The notes: generated from the letters alone by a model not told the origin. A stretch of DNA of 64,000 nt from Paenochrobactrum pullorum (GCF_041929845.1 NZ_JBHEEH010000003.1:124001-188000), one strand, 5' to 3'; positions 9,135-17,122 are shown, counted from the first letter of the stretch. Made by a program: numbers and translations.

Positions 9135-9150
9135 GTTCCCTGCTGGGAAC
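9135..9150. other. parS-like centromere site 2
   Basis: GTTCCCTGCTGGGAAC differs from site 1 at one position and also fits the RepB pattern. Its centre is 57 bp from the centre of site 1. It lies just before the promoter region of the cobalamin riboswitch transcript. Confidence 0.72.
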
Positions 9151-9198
9151 GGTTTGAAAGACACTTCATTCTTGCTTGACTTATAACTGTCTCTCTAT

Positions 9199-9385
9199 AG
9201 TTTCACACCGTCATGGTTTTCCGGTTGACGCCGGAAGCTTAAGAGGGAATCCGGTGCGAGACCGGAGCTGACCCGCAACTGTGAACGGCGAGCATAAAGC
9301 CAATATGTCACTGACAGGAAACTGTCGGGAAGGCGGCTTGAAAGCATTGACCCGTGAGCCAGGAGACCTGCCCTGACGCGATGAA
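9199..9385 (+). promoter_or_regulatory. Cobalamin (AdoCbl) riboswitch
   Basis: The stretch carries the conserved core of the cobalamin riboswitch in order: CCGGAAGCTTAAGAGGGAAT, CCGGTGCGAGACCGGAGCTG followed by ACCCGCAACTGTGA, the GCCAATATGTCACTGA segment, and GACCCGTGAGCC leading into the B12 box AGCCAGGAGACCTGCC (about 9356-9371). A promoter probably lies just upstream (TTGCTT near 9172 and TATAGT at 9196). The switch should lower expression of the downstream CbiX-like gene and ABC transporter when cobalamin is plentiful. The mode (translation or termination) is not clear; no strong terminator precedes the ATG at 9485. Confidence 0.95.
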
Positions 9386-9484
9386 TTCTGTGGTCGGGGT
9401 GTGCCGCAAGAATGCGCCAATGGGTACAAGCAAACCATATGCGCATTTTCTGTCCGCCTCATTTGCATTCGGGGTGGAGATTAA

Positions 9485-10279
9485 ATGGATCAGTGCAGTG
9501 TTAAAGACAATCAATCCCCTGCAGCGCCTGTCGCGCAAGAGGCGGTGATTTTGCTGGCTAAATCCGCCTTTGCCGCCGCCCCGCATCAGGACATGCAAAG
9601 ATTGGCTGAACTTGCAGCCGTGCAATATCCGCAGGCTCACATTATCTATGCCTTTAGCGAGCAAGGCCGCCCTTCATTCAAACAAGCTTTGTTGGAACTT
9701 AGTCGCCAAAATTTCAAACAGATTTTAGTGCTGCCGCTTGTCTTGCCGATGGAGCCTAGCTTTCAGCTTTGGATCACCAAGATGCTGCGCCGTTGGCAGC
9801 AGGAAAGTGACCTGCCGTGGCCGGAAATCAAGTTGGGAGCAACGCTGGATAAAAGCCCGTATTGGGCAGCACTTTTGAAAGGCCTGTTGCATGAGACGGC
9901 GCAATCCGTTCCCCTCCCCCCAATGGAAAAACCATTTAATGAAGGTTCGCTGATACCGGCGCAAAAATATCGTATGCTGGTTTGCGAAGGACGCGCTTGT
10001 CAGGCGGCCGGTGCTGACGCGATATGGTGCCATTTGCGCAATGAGCAAGAGCGGCAAAAATTGCGCATTGTCGGCGAGGGCATGATGAGCGCGCAGACCA
10101 GTTGTCTGGGGCCGTGCAATTTGGCACCGGTGGTGCAGGTTTTTCCTGATGGTACTTGGTATGGCGGCGTCACTGAACAGGCGATTGACCGCATCATATC
10201 CGAGCATTTGCTGCAAGGTTTGCCGGTTAATGATTTTGCCTATAGCGCTACGGGTAAAAAACAACGCTTGCGCGGATGA
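9485..10279 (+). CDS. CbiX-like domain fused to [2Fe-2S] thioredoxin-like ferredoxin
   Basis: First gene under the cobalamin riboswitch, 264 residues. Residues about 15-130 have the CbiX/sirohydrochlorin chelatase fold pattern (DMQRLAELAAVQYP, then PSFKQALLELSRQNFKQILVLPLVL). The residues that normally form the GHGS metal site read AKSA here, and the later catalytic His position is also changed. Residues about 160-250 form a [2Fe-2S] thioredoxin-like ferredoxin with Cys pairs CEGRAC and CLGPC. A cobalt or corrinoid role is inferred from the riboswitch and the transporter behind it. Lost chelatase residues argue against a simple cobaltochelatase. A GGAG precedes the ATG. Confidence 0.75.
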   Translation: MDQCSVKDNQSPAAPVAQEAVILLAKSAFAAAPHQDMQRLAELAAVQYPQAHIIYAFSEQGRPSFKQALLELSRQNFKQILVLPLVLPMEPSFQLWITKMLRRWQQESDLPWPEIKLGATLDKSPYWAALLKGLLHETAQSVPLPPMEKPFNEGSLIPAQKYRMLVCEGRACQAAGADAIWCHLRNEQERQKLRIVGEGMMSAQTSCLGPCNLAPVVQVFPDGTWYGGVTEQAIDRIISEHLLQGLPVNDFAYSATGKKQRLRG

Positions 10280-10343
10280 TGACAAGCACTTTGATTTTTC
10301 TTAACAACTTGATCCTGCAATCGCATTCTCAATGGAGATCTAT

Positions 10344-11834
10344 ATGCGTCTGACTTTAAAAAAATGGCTGGCTTCGCTATTGGTGGTGTCGGCACTTACG
10401 GCGGTCAGCACTGTTGCTTACGCGGCCGAAACTTTGCGCATTGGTCAAAGCTTTATGACCAATGGTCTTGATCCGGCGAAAGGCTCCAACGGCTGGGCGC
10501 TGGCAAGTCATGGTGTGGGTGAAAATTTGTACACCGTCAATCAGGCTGGTGAATTGGTGCCGGAATTGGCAGATAAAGCCGAGCGCATCGATGATCTGAA
10601 CTGGAAAATCACGCTTAAAAAAGACCGGTTATTTTCTGATGGCACGCCGGTGACATCGAAAGCGATTGCGTCCGGTTTCGACAATACTTTTAAACTCAAT
10701 AAAGCGGCACATGCCACCGGTGGTCTGATTGCTTTTGAAGCACCGGATGATTTGACCCTGATGGTTAAAACCGAAAAGCCGGTGGCGCTCATTCAGGCAT
10801 TATTTGCCGAATGGCCGCTGATTGTTTATAAGCTCAACGATAAAGGCGAGGCGATTTATACCGGCCCTTATGCGATTAGTGATTTTAAGGCCGACACATC
10901 GCTTGATCTGATTGCCAATCCGCATTTTGAAGGCGCTGAAAAACGTTCACCTGTTCACTTGCAGAAATTCGGCGACAGTCAAAGCTTGGCGCTGGCATTT
11001 GAATCCGGCGAGCTGGATTTGGCCTTTGGTTTGCCGTCTGAAATAGTGCCGCGTTTGAAAAACAATACGGATTTGACCCTTAAACCTTTTGATGTCGGCT
11101 ATCAGTATTTTGCTTTCCTCAATACAGGTCGCCCTGCTCTGCAAGATGTGCAGGTGCGTCGCGCCATTGATCTGGCGCTTGACCGCACACAGCTTATTCA
11201 ATCGATCAATGCTGGCAATATCGCCACCGGAGCTTATGCGGCTTATTTCCCGTTTGCGTTGCAAGAGCCGCGCTTTACTGATTTGGATGAAGCCGAGAAA
11301 ATTCTTGATAGCGCTGGCTGGGTTAAAAACGCGTCCGGTGTGCGTGAAAAAGACGGCAAGCCTTTGTTGTTGCTGGTTGCCACCTACTCGCAGCGTGCCG
11401 ATTTTGTCACCATGTTACCGGTGATGAAATCAGCGCTGATGGCAATGGGTGCGCAGGTGGAAACAAAAATCGTTGAAAATGGCAATGAATATGGCGCCGA
11501 AGGCGATTTTGATGTCTTCTTATGGGCACAACATACCGCGCCAACCGGTGATCCGGCCTTTTTCCTTAATTCCATGTTGCGTTCTGGTGCATCGCTTAAT
11601 TTCAGCCGCTACGCAAGTGCCGAATTCGATAGCATCATTGATGGTTTTGCCAACGAGACCGATATGGCAAAGCGTGTAGACATAGCACGTTTGGCGCAGG
11701 AGAAACTCTTTGAAGATGTTCCGGCCTCTTTCCTCGTTTCGCCGGTTTGGACAGTTGGCCTTTCCAAGCGGTTGGAAAACTACCAGCCATGGGGCTCGGA
11801 TTATCATGTTTTGCGCGCGGATATGGGCGAGTAA
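10344..11834 (+). CDS. ABC transporter substrate-binding protein, nickel/peptide (NikA/OppA) type
   Basis: Periplasmic binding protein of the SBP_bac_5 family. It begins with a clear signal peptide (MRLTLKKWLASLLVVSALTAV, cleavage near AYAAE). The NikA-like opening RIGQSFMTNGLDPAKGSNGW and the family core (VRRAIDLALDRTQLI, then YFPFALQEP) follow. The start at 10344 is chosen because GGAG ends six bases before it; a frame from 10332 would place that ribosome site inside the coding region. Placement behind a cobalamin riboswitch suggests cobalt, nickel or a corrinoid-related ligand rather than peptides. It is followed by two permease genes in a tight operon. Confidence 0.83.
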   Translation: MRLTLKKWLASLLVVSALTAVSTVAYAAETLRIGQSFMTNGLDPAKGSNGWALASHGVGENLYTVNQAGELVPELADKAERIDDLNWKITLKKDRLFSDGTPVTSKAIASGFDNTFKLNKAAHATGGLIAFEAPDDLTLMVKTEKPVALIQALFAEWPLIVYKLNDKGEAIYTGPYAISDFKADTSLDLIANPHFEGAEKRSPVHLQKFGDSQSLALAFESGELDLAFGLPSEIVPRLKNNTDLTLKPFDVGYQYFAFLNTGRPALQDVQVRRAIDLALDRTQLIQSINAGNIATGAYAAYFPFALQEPRFTDLDEAEKILDSAGWVKNASGVREKDGKPLLLLVATYSQRADFVTMLPVMKSALMAMGAQVETKIVENGNEYGAEGDFDVFLWAQHTAPTGDPAFFLNSMLRSGASLNFSRYASAEFDSIIDGFANETDMAKRVDIARLAQEKLFEDVPASFLVSPVWTVGLSKRLENYQPWGSDYHVLRADMGE

Positions 11835-11843
11835 AACAGGATC

Positions 11844-12764
11844 ATGATAAAGGCAATCATCCACCGCGTGACGCGTAGCAGTTTGAGCCTGCTCGTTATT
11901 TCACTGTTGGCATTTTACATCATTGCATCTATGCCCGCCGATCCGGTGATGATTGCCATCCGCGCTTGGAACTTGACGGCGACTGATGAAACAGTCGCCG
12001 CATTGCGCTCCCAATGGGGGCTGGATCTGCCACTGTTCGAGCGTTATCTGATTTGGCTGAAAGGTTTTGTCAGTGGTGATTGGGGCCGCTCTTTCCGTAC
12101 CGGCGAGCTGGTTCTGGATGAGTTTATGCGCCGCCTGCCCGTGTCATTGGCACTGGGTCTAAGCGGTCTGACACTAGCCATTTTATTGGCCATTCCTTTC
12201 GGTTTTTTTGCTGCTCTTAAACCAAAAGGCGCGGTTGATCGCGTCAGCCGTTTTTTATCCATCTTCGTGCAGACAATGCCGGGCTTCTGGATTGCGCTTA
12301 TTTTATTATGGTTTTTCGGGGTTTATTTTAAAATCCTGCGTCCATTTTCTGGTAACAATAGTGCCTATATTTTGCCAATTATCATTATCAGCCTGCACTC
12401 GCTTGGTGTGCTGACGCGTGTTTACCGGCGTGATTTGATTCATACCCGTGAACAGGCTTATTTCACCACTGCGCTTGCCAAGGGGCTATCGATGCGTCAA
12501 GCCTGTTGGCATCACGGCCATCGCTCAGCCCTTTATGCGATGCTCAGCGCTGTTCGTTCAGAAGCGGGCTGGGTGATCGGCAGCACAGCGACAATGGAAA
12601 TTTTGTTCAACCTGCCGGGCATTAGCCAGTTTTTGGTGCAGAGTATTTCGGCGCGCGATCATATGGTGCTAGTTGCCTATGTGATGGTGGTGGCACTTTG
12701 GATGATGGTGCTCAACGCGGTTATTCTCACTCTATTGAACCGCTTGGATCCGCGTGCCGCATGA
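11844..12764 (+). CDS. ABC transporter permease, NikB/DppB type
   Basis: Inner-membrane permease of the nickel/dipeptide importer family (306 residues). The N-terminal helix SLLVISLLAFYIIASMPADP and the loop GLDLPLFERYLIWLKGFVSGDWGRSF are family hallmarks. Five or more further hydrophobic helices follow. The cytoplasmic coupling region reads TTALAKGLSMRQACWHHG. It starts nine bases after the binding protein and overlaps the next permease by four bases (ATGA). Expression is expected to follow the upstream cobalamin riboswitch. Confidence 0.85.
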   Translation: MIKAIIHRVTRSSLSLLVISLLAFYIIASMPADPVMIAIRAWNLTATDETVAALRSQWGLDLPLFERYLIWLKGFVSGDWGRSFRTGELVLDEFMRRLPVSLALGLSGLTLAILLAIPFGFFAALKPKGAVDRVSRFLSIFVQTMPGFWIALILLWFFGVYFKILRPFSGNNSAYILPIIIISLHSLGVLTRVYRRDLIHTREQAYFTTALAKGLSMRQACWHHGHRSALYAMLSAVRSEAGWVIGSTATMEILFNLPGISQFLVQSISARDHMVLVAYVMVVALWMMVLNAVILTLLNRLDPRAA

Positions 12765-13576
12765 GAGTGTCGCGTCTTATCCCTTACTGCCTGCTTGGTG
12801 CTTTAAGCCTGTTTTTTGTGCTTGGCTTTTGCTGGCAGCCTTATGATCCGGATATGGTGGATTTGGGCAATCGTTATGCTTCATCGTCATGGACACATTG
12901 GCTTGGTACTGATCATCTGGGGCGAGATTTGTTTTCGCGCATTATGGTGGGTGGCTGGCGCACCGGCAGTGTGATTGTCTGCGTCATGCTGGTGGGTTTT
13001 ACGGGTGGTGCGTTGCTTGGCACCACCGCTGCGGTTTTGGGTGATTGGCGCGGCAATGCGCTTTTGCGGCTATGCGAAATGTCGATTGTTATCCCGACAC
13101 TCATTATTGCGCTGACAGCGGCGGCGATCTTTGGCCTAACCCCATTAAGTGCGAGCTTGGCCTTGGGGTTTGCTGGTGTCGGCCCGCATGCTTTATTGGC
13201 GCACACACTTACACGGCGTATTTTGGGGCGGCCCTTTGTGCAGGCAGCACATGCCTTGGGAGTAGGGCGGATAAGGCTGATATTCCGGCATATTTTGCCC
13301 AATAGTCTGCCGGTGATGCTTACTTATGTTGGCAGTCAGGCAGGTATGGCGGTGGTGGCTTATGCCTCGCTTGCTTTTATCGGTCTTGGCGCTGATCCGT
13401 CAAAGCCGGATTGGGGTTCGATGTTGTTTGAATACCGGATGTTTATCTTTGATTATCCGATGCTGATGATCTGGCCGGGTGTGGCGATTGCGGTGACAAC
13501 TGGTTTGCTCAATTGGATTTTTGATCCGGAAACGGATACAGAAAATAGCCTGAAGCCAGAGCATTCTATACGATAG
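12761..13576 (+). CDS. ABC transporter permease, NikC/DppC type
   Basis: Second permease of the importer, 271 residues from the ATG at 12761. The start overlaps the stop of the previous gene as ATGA; a longer upstream frame is out of keeping with the family. Features are HWLGTDHLGRDLFSRIMVGGWRT near the N-terminus, the EAA-type coupling loop FVQAAHALGVGRIRLIFRHILPN, and the C-terminal LAFIGLGADPSKPDWGSML. No ATPase gene (NikD/NikE type) follows: hipBA begins directly after. The pump must therefore use ATPases encoded elsewhere or be incomplete. The first hipB operator overlaps the end of this gene. Confidence 0.85.
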   Translation: MRVSRLIPYCLLGALSLFFVLGFCWQPYDPDMVDLGNRYASSSWTHWLGTDHLGRDLFSRIMVGGWRTGSVIVCVMLVGFTGGALLGTTAAVLGDWRGNALLRLCEMSIVIPTLIIALTAAAIFGLTPLSASLALGFAGVGPHALLAHTLTRRILGRPFVQAAHALGVGRIRLIFRHILPNSLPVMLTYVGSQAGMAVVAYASLAFIGLGADPSKPDWGSMLFEYRMFIFDYPMLMIWPGVAIAVTTGLLNWIFDPETDTENSLKPEHSIR

Positions 13577-13665
13577 ATTGTATAAAACGACATTATACGG
13601 CAATTGGTATATTTTGAAATTATACGCTTAAACGTATATTGCTTGAATATCGCATTTAGCGTATA
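13567..13665. promoter_or_regulatory. Four HipB-type operators at exact 27-bp spacing
   Basis: Four 18-bp inverted repeats of the form TATACG-N6-CGTATA occur at 13567-13584, 13594-13611, 13621-13638 and 13648-13665. The third is perfect (TATACGCTTAAACGTATA); the others differ by one or two bases. Each starts 27 bases after the previous one. They lie immediately upstream of hipB, where the antitoxin is known to repress its own operon in other bacteria. The first overlaps the stop codon of the upstream permease. Confidence 0.85.
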
Positions 13666-13673
13666 AATAACCG

Positions 13674-13928
13674 ATGAAACAATTAGCCCGCAGTCCGGAA
13701 CAGATAGGTAACCTTATTCGCCGCGCCCGCAAAAAGCAGGGGCTCAGTCAGGCAGAGCTTGGCGAGCGCACAGGTTTGCGTCAGGCGAGTATTTCGCTGC
13801 TTGAAAGCGGAAATCCGGCCATTCGGCTGGATAATTTGCTAAGCGTTTTAGCGGTACTTGATCTCGATATGAGCATCGGCATCCGCAGCCAAACAAGCCT
13901 TAGCGATCTGGAAGACTGGCTCGTTTAA
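13674..13928 (+). CDS. hipB: HipB antitoxin, Xre-family repressor
   Basis: An 84-residue DNA-binding antitoxin that should neutralise HipA and repress the operon. The helix-turn-helix is IGNLIRRARKKQGLSQAELG followed by ERTGLRQASISLLESG. The C-terminal strand LAVLDLDMSIGIRSQ resembles the HipB dimerisation part. Its stop codon overlaps the hipA ATG (TAATG), so the two are co-translated. Four matching operators lie just upstream. Confidence 0.92.
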   Translation: MKQLARSPEQIGNLIRRARKKQGLSQAELGERTGLRQASISLLESGNPAIRLDNLLSVLAVLDLDMSIGIRSQTSLSDLEDWLV

Positions 13929-15283
13929 TGGCACGGCGCGCGCAATATCGCCCGCTTCGGGTGCTTTTGAACAATCGTCTGGTTGGTTTTTTACGCAAAT
14001 TTCCAAGCAATGCCATTGAGTTTCAATATGATGTTTCATGGCTTGATCGCCCAAATAGTTTCCCGATATCGCTTTCGCTGCCTTTGCGCGAGGATGCTTA
14101 TCGCGGCGAGGTGGTGAGTGCGGTTTTTGACAATCTTTTGCCGGATTCACCGCATTTGCGCCGTTTGGTAGCTGAAAAAACCGGCGCGCGCAGTGCTGAT
14201 GCTTATGGGCTTTTACAAGCAATCGGCCGCGATTGTGTCGGAGCCTTGCAGTTCTTGGATGATGATGCTGATCACAGCCTTGAGCACAATATTGAAGGCG
14301 AGGTGGTGGATGACAGCCAAATCGAAGCGATTTTAAACAATCTGGCTTTGGCACCTTTGGGGTTGGGGCGCGACAGTGATTTTCGCATTTCGGTGGCAGG
14401 TGCGCAGGAAAAAACCGCACTTTTGCGCTATCAGGATCAATGGCTTAAACCCTTTGGCACCACGCCAACGACGCATATTTTCAAAACGCAAATCGGCACT
14501 TTGCCCAATGGCATCAATCTCAACAACAGTGTCGAGAATGAGTTTTATTGCATGAGCTTGTTTAAAGCTTTCGGCTTGCCGGTTGCCAATGTGGAAATGC
14601 AGCACTTTGGTAGCACAAAAGCTTTGGTGATTGAGCGTTTTGATCGCGCTTGGCGGGAAAATGCCTCAAGCAAGAGGGCGGGGGAGGGGAGAAGAGGGGA
14701 GCGCTTGTTGCGTCTGCCGCAAGAAGATATGTGTCAGGCTTTATCTTGCCCGCCGAGCCTTAAATATCAGGCCGATGGCGGGCCTGGCATTGTGCAGGTG
14801 CTCAATTTGTTAAAAGCAAGTGATAATCCGCAACGCGATCAAACGCGTTTTATGATTGCGCAAATCCTGTTCTGGATGATTGGCGCAACCGACGGGCATG
14901 CGAAAAATTTCAGCATTTTCATGCTGCCGGGCGGCGGTTTTAAAATGACGCCGTTTTACGATATTTTGACAGTCTTGCCCAATCTGGCGCAGAGGCAAAT
15001 TGAACGGCGACAGATGAAGCTTGCAATGTCGGTGGGGCAAAATAAGCATTATCTCTGCCATGAAATCCAGCCGCGCCATTTTATGCAAAGTATTGCTAAA
15101 GCAGGGCTTGCAAAAATCATTGTGCGCGATGCGTTTGACTATATCATGGCCCATTTTGATCAGGCATTTGAAAATGTAGTGCTGGTTTTGCCGGATGATT
15201 TTCCGTTTAGCTTGCATGAATTGGTCAAAGCTTCAGCCATTGAGAAGCGAAAGCTGATTGAGCAATATTGCCAAGAACTTTGA
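13928..15283 (+). CDS. hipA: HipA-type serine/threonine kinase toxin
   Basis: HipA toxins phosphorylate a tRNA synthetase (GltX in E. coli) and cause growth arrest. The protein has 451 residues. All key motifs of E. coli HipA are present: FRISVAGAQEKTALL with the autophosphorylation serine (Ser155), the ERFDR segment, RLPQEDMCQALS, the catalytic loop GATDGHAKNF (Asp322) and the metal-binding TPFYDI (Asp345). The toxin should therefore be active. Between ERFDR and RLPQEDMCQ there is an extra stretch of about 11 residues (ASSKRAGEGRRGE region) not found in E. coli HipA. It is encoded by a G-rich tract. The gene is coupled to hipB. Confidence 0.93.
   Translation: MARRAQYRPLRVLLNNRLVGFLRKFPSNAIEFQYDVSWLDRPNSFPISLSLPLREDAYRGEVVSAVFDNLLPDSPHLRRLVAEKTGARSADAYGLLQAIGRDCVGALQFLDDDADHSLEHNIEGEVVDDSQIEAILNNLALAPLGLGRDSDFRISVAGAQEKTALLRYQDQWLKPFGTTPTTHIFKTQIGTLPNGINLNNSVENEFYCMSLFKAFGLPVANVEMQHFGSTKALVIERFDRAWRENASSKRAGEGRRGERLLRLPQEDMCQALSCPPSLKYQADGGPGIVQVLNLLKASDNPQRDQTRFMIAQILFWMIGATDGHAKNFSIFMLPGGGFKMTPFYDILTVLPNLAQRQIERRQMKLAMSVGQNKHYLCHEIQPRHFMQSIAKAGLAKIIVRDAFDYIMAHFDQAFENVVLVLPDDFPFSLHELVKASAIEKRKLIEQYCQEL
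14676..14699 (+). other. G-quadruplex-forming tract inside hipA
   Basis: Four G-runs (3, 5, 4 and 4 bases) separated by loops of 1, 1 and 6 bases match the usual G-quadruplex pattern on the coding strand. The tract encodes the basic insertion in HipA and stands out from the moderate-GC surroundings. Confidence 0.7.
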
Positions 15284-15294
15284 TCTAAAAACGG

Positions 15295-15328
15295 GCAATC
15301 GTGAAAGCGACAAATCTTTCACGATTGC
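15295..15328. terminator. Hairpin between convergent hipA and bioB
   Basis: A perfect 13-bp inverted repeat (GCAATCGTGAAAG with CTTTCACGATTGC, 8-base loop) lies between the two convergent genes. T-rich flanks are weak, but the position suits a shared terminator. Confidence 0.75.
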
Positions 15329-15334
15329 AAAAGT

Positions 15335-16312
15335 TTATTCAGCCGCTTCTGCACAAAGTGCTGCATTGGCGGGTGCAAAACGCATGCCTAAACGGTCAAT
15401 CATGGATTGATCCTGCCATGCTGCGGGATTGCCGGTTGTAAGCAAAACATCACCCACAAAGATGGAATTGGCCCCAGCTAAAAAGCATAAAACCTGCAAT
15501 TCTTCGCTCATGCCGGTGCGGCCGGCCGATAGGCGCACCACGCTTTGCGGCATTAAAATCCGCGCCAAGGCAATGGTTCTGACCAGAGAGAATGGCTCCA
15601 CCGGTTGCGCGCGTTTTTGCACCGGTGTTTTGTCGATCTCGTTCCAGAGATTGATCGGCACACTATCGGGATGGGCGGGCAGTGTGGCGAGTGTCACAAG
15701 CATGGAGATGCGGTCATCCAGCTTTTCACCCATGCCCAGAATACCGCCACAACAGACTTTGATGCCGCCTTTGCGCACCTGTTCCACGGTCTGCAAGCGA
15801 TCTTCCATGGTTCGGGTGGTTGCAATTTCGCGGTAATAGTCGGGCGAGGTATCAATATTATGGTTATAGAAATCAAGCCCTGCGCTTTTAAGCTGTGCAA
15901 CCTGCTCCGGCGATAACATGCCAAGCGTCATGCAGGTTTCCAAGCCCAACTCGCGCACACCTTTGACCATGGCGCAAAGCTTGTCCATGTCTCGGTTTTT
16001 GGGGCTTCGCCATGCAGCTCCCATGCAAAAACGCTGCGCGCCGGATGTTTTGGCGCGTCTTGCCGCCTTTAAAACATCATCGACATCCATCAGCTTGGTG
16101 GCTTTGACACCGGTATCGTGATGCACACTTTGCGAGCAATAACCGCAATCTTCCGGACAGCCACCAGTTTTGATCGAGAGCAGACTTGCTGTTTCAATGG
16201 TGATAGGGTCAAAATATTGACGGTGGGTTACTTGCGCGCGGTGCATCAGATCGGGGAAGGGCAGTGCATGAATGGCACGCGCTTCTTCCATTGTCCAATT
16301 GGTGCGGATCAT
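15335..16312 (-). CDS. bioB: Biotin synthase BioB
   Basis: Radical-SAM enzyme that inserts sulfur into dethiobiotin, the last step of biotin synthesis. The AdoMet [4Fe-4S] motif is visible as GGCPEDCGYCSQS (CxxxCxxC), with SLLSIKTGGC before it. RFCMGAAWRSPKNRDM, YNHNIDTSPDYY and the late Arg-containing stretch VRLSAGRTGM, a [2Fe-2S] ligand region, are also present. Length (325 residues) is normal. It is co-transcribed with bioY through a 4-base overlap. The rest of the biotin pathway (bioF, bioD, bioA) is not in this window. Confidence 0.96.
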   Translation of the reverse strand: MIRTNWTMEEARAIHALPFPDLMHRAQVTHRQYFDPITIETASLLSIKTGGCPEDCGYCSQSVHHDTGVKATKLMDVDDVLKAARRAKTSGAQRFCMGAAWRSPKNRDMDKLCAMVKGVRELGLETCMTLGMLSPEQVAQLKSAGLDFYNHNIDTSPDYYREIATTRTMEDRLQTVEQVRKGGIKVCCGGILGMGEKLDDRISMLVTLATLPAHPDSVPINLWNEIDKTPVQKRAQPVEPFSLVRTIALARILMPQSVVRLSAGRTGMSEELQVLCFLAGANSIFVGDVLLTTGNPAAWQDQSMIDRLGMRFAPANAALCAEAAE

Positions 16313-16869
16313 GGGTTTGTCACCTTGGCGAGGTTTTTAAAGCCATAAAGAAGCGCGACACCTAATGCCACTTTAAGCAGATCACCTAACAAAAATGGTG
16401 TGAGGCCGATGGAAAGGAGATTGGTGGCTGGTACAAATGCTGTCAACCAGAGCAGGCCGCAGATATAGGTCACAGCCAGACCGCTCAACATGGCAGCGCT
16501 TGTGCGTAGGAGATTACCTTTGGCGGCAAGTGTTGGCGTGAGCCAGCTAGCCAATAAATAGCCAATCAGATAGCCGCCGGTTGGCCCCATTGCATAGGCA
16601 AAGCCGATGCCCCTCTCCGGCGATCCCGAAAAAACAGGCAGCCCGGCAAGGCCGGCTGCAAGATATGTGGCCATTGCCGCCAGCCCCAAACGCGGCCCAA
16701 CAGCAACTGCCAACGTTAAAACCGCCAAAGTGTGCAAAGTCATAGGCACCGGCCAAAACGGGATCTGAATTTTTGCCCCGATTGTAATAATCGTCGCTCC
16801 ACAGATGACGAGGGCCGTTTTTTTGACCATATTTGATGGCCGAAGCCGTGAATTTGCTGTTGCCTGCAT
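16309..16869 (-). CDS. bioY: Biotin transporter substrate-specific component BioY
   Basis: Membrane S-component for biotin uptake, 186 residues with about six hydrophobic segments. Family motifs are IGAKIQIPFWPVPMTLHTLAV near the N-terminus and YAMGPTGGYLIGYLLASWL in the middle. No bioM/bioN energising genes are adjacent, so it may work alone or with shared components. The start is preceded by TTGGAGA. Upstream lie perfect BioR-type palindromes, so uptake and the last synthetic step are likely repressed together when biotin is sufficient. Confidence 0.93.
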   Translation of the reverse strand: MQATANSRLRPSNMVKKTALVICGATIITIGAKIQIPFWPVPMTLHTLAVLTLAVAVGPRLGLAAMATYLAAGLAGLPVFSGSPERGIGFAYAMGPTGGYLIGYLLASWLTPTLAAKGNLLRTSAAMLSGLAVTYICGLLWLTAFVPATNLLSIGLTPFLLGDLLKVALGVALLYGFKNLAKVTNP

Positions 16870-16895
16870 TATTAAAAATCTCCAAGTAATTCGAT

Positions 16896-16905
16896 TTATC
16901 TATAA
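16896..16905. promoter_or_regulatory. BioR operator 1
   Basis: TTATCTATAA fits the alphaproteobacterial BioR consensus TTATMKATAA. It lies 27 bases upstream of the bioY start, within the likely promoter. Confidence 0.8.
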
Positions 16906-16966
16906 TAATGGAGTGAAATTTAAAATTGCAATAGTAATATAGATTATTTTTATAGATTTTATTATA

Positions 16967-16976
16967 TTATAGATAA
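16967..16976. promoter_or_regulatory. BioR operator 2
   Basis: TTATAGATAA is the exact reverse complement of operator 1 and also fits the BioR consensus. It lies about 100 bases upstream of bioY. A weaker copy (TTATAGATTT) lies between the two. Confidence 0.7.
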
Positions 16977-17122
16977 TTTATTTAAGTATCTGTAATCGTT
17001 TGATTAATGCTGATGCCATTTTAAATGAAAATGAAATTTCAGCACCAATTCATATGGTTTTAATTTCAAAGAAACACAGCACTTAGGATGCAAGGCCAAA
17101 ACAATGAGCGACTCAAATATTA

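Noticed and set aside
9308..9664. A minus-strand open frame across the cobalamin riboswitch.
   Set aside because: The conserved riboswitch core on the plus strand explains the sequence; the translated product resembles nothing.
13848..14420. A 190-codon antisense frame across hipB and hipA.
   Set aside because: It is a shadow of the strongly conserved hipA frame and has a low-complexity Pro/His/Lys-rich translation.
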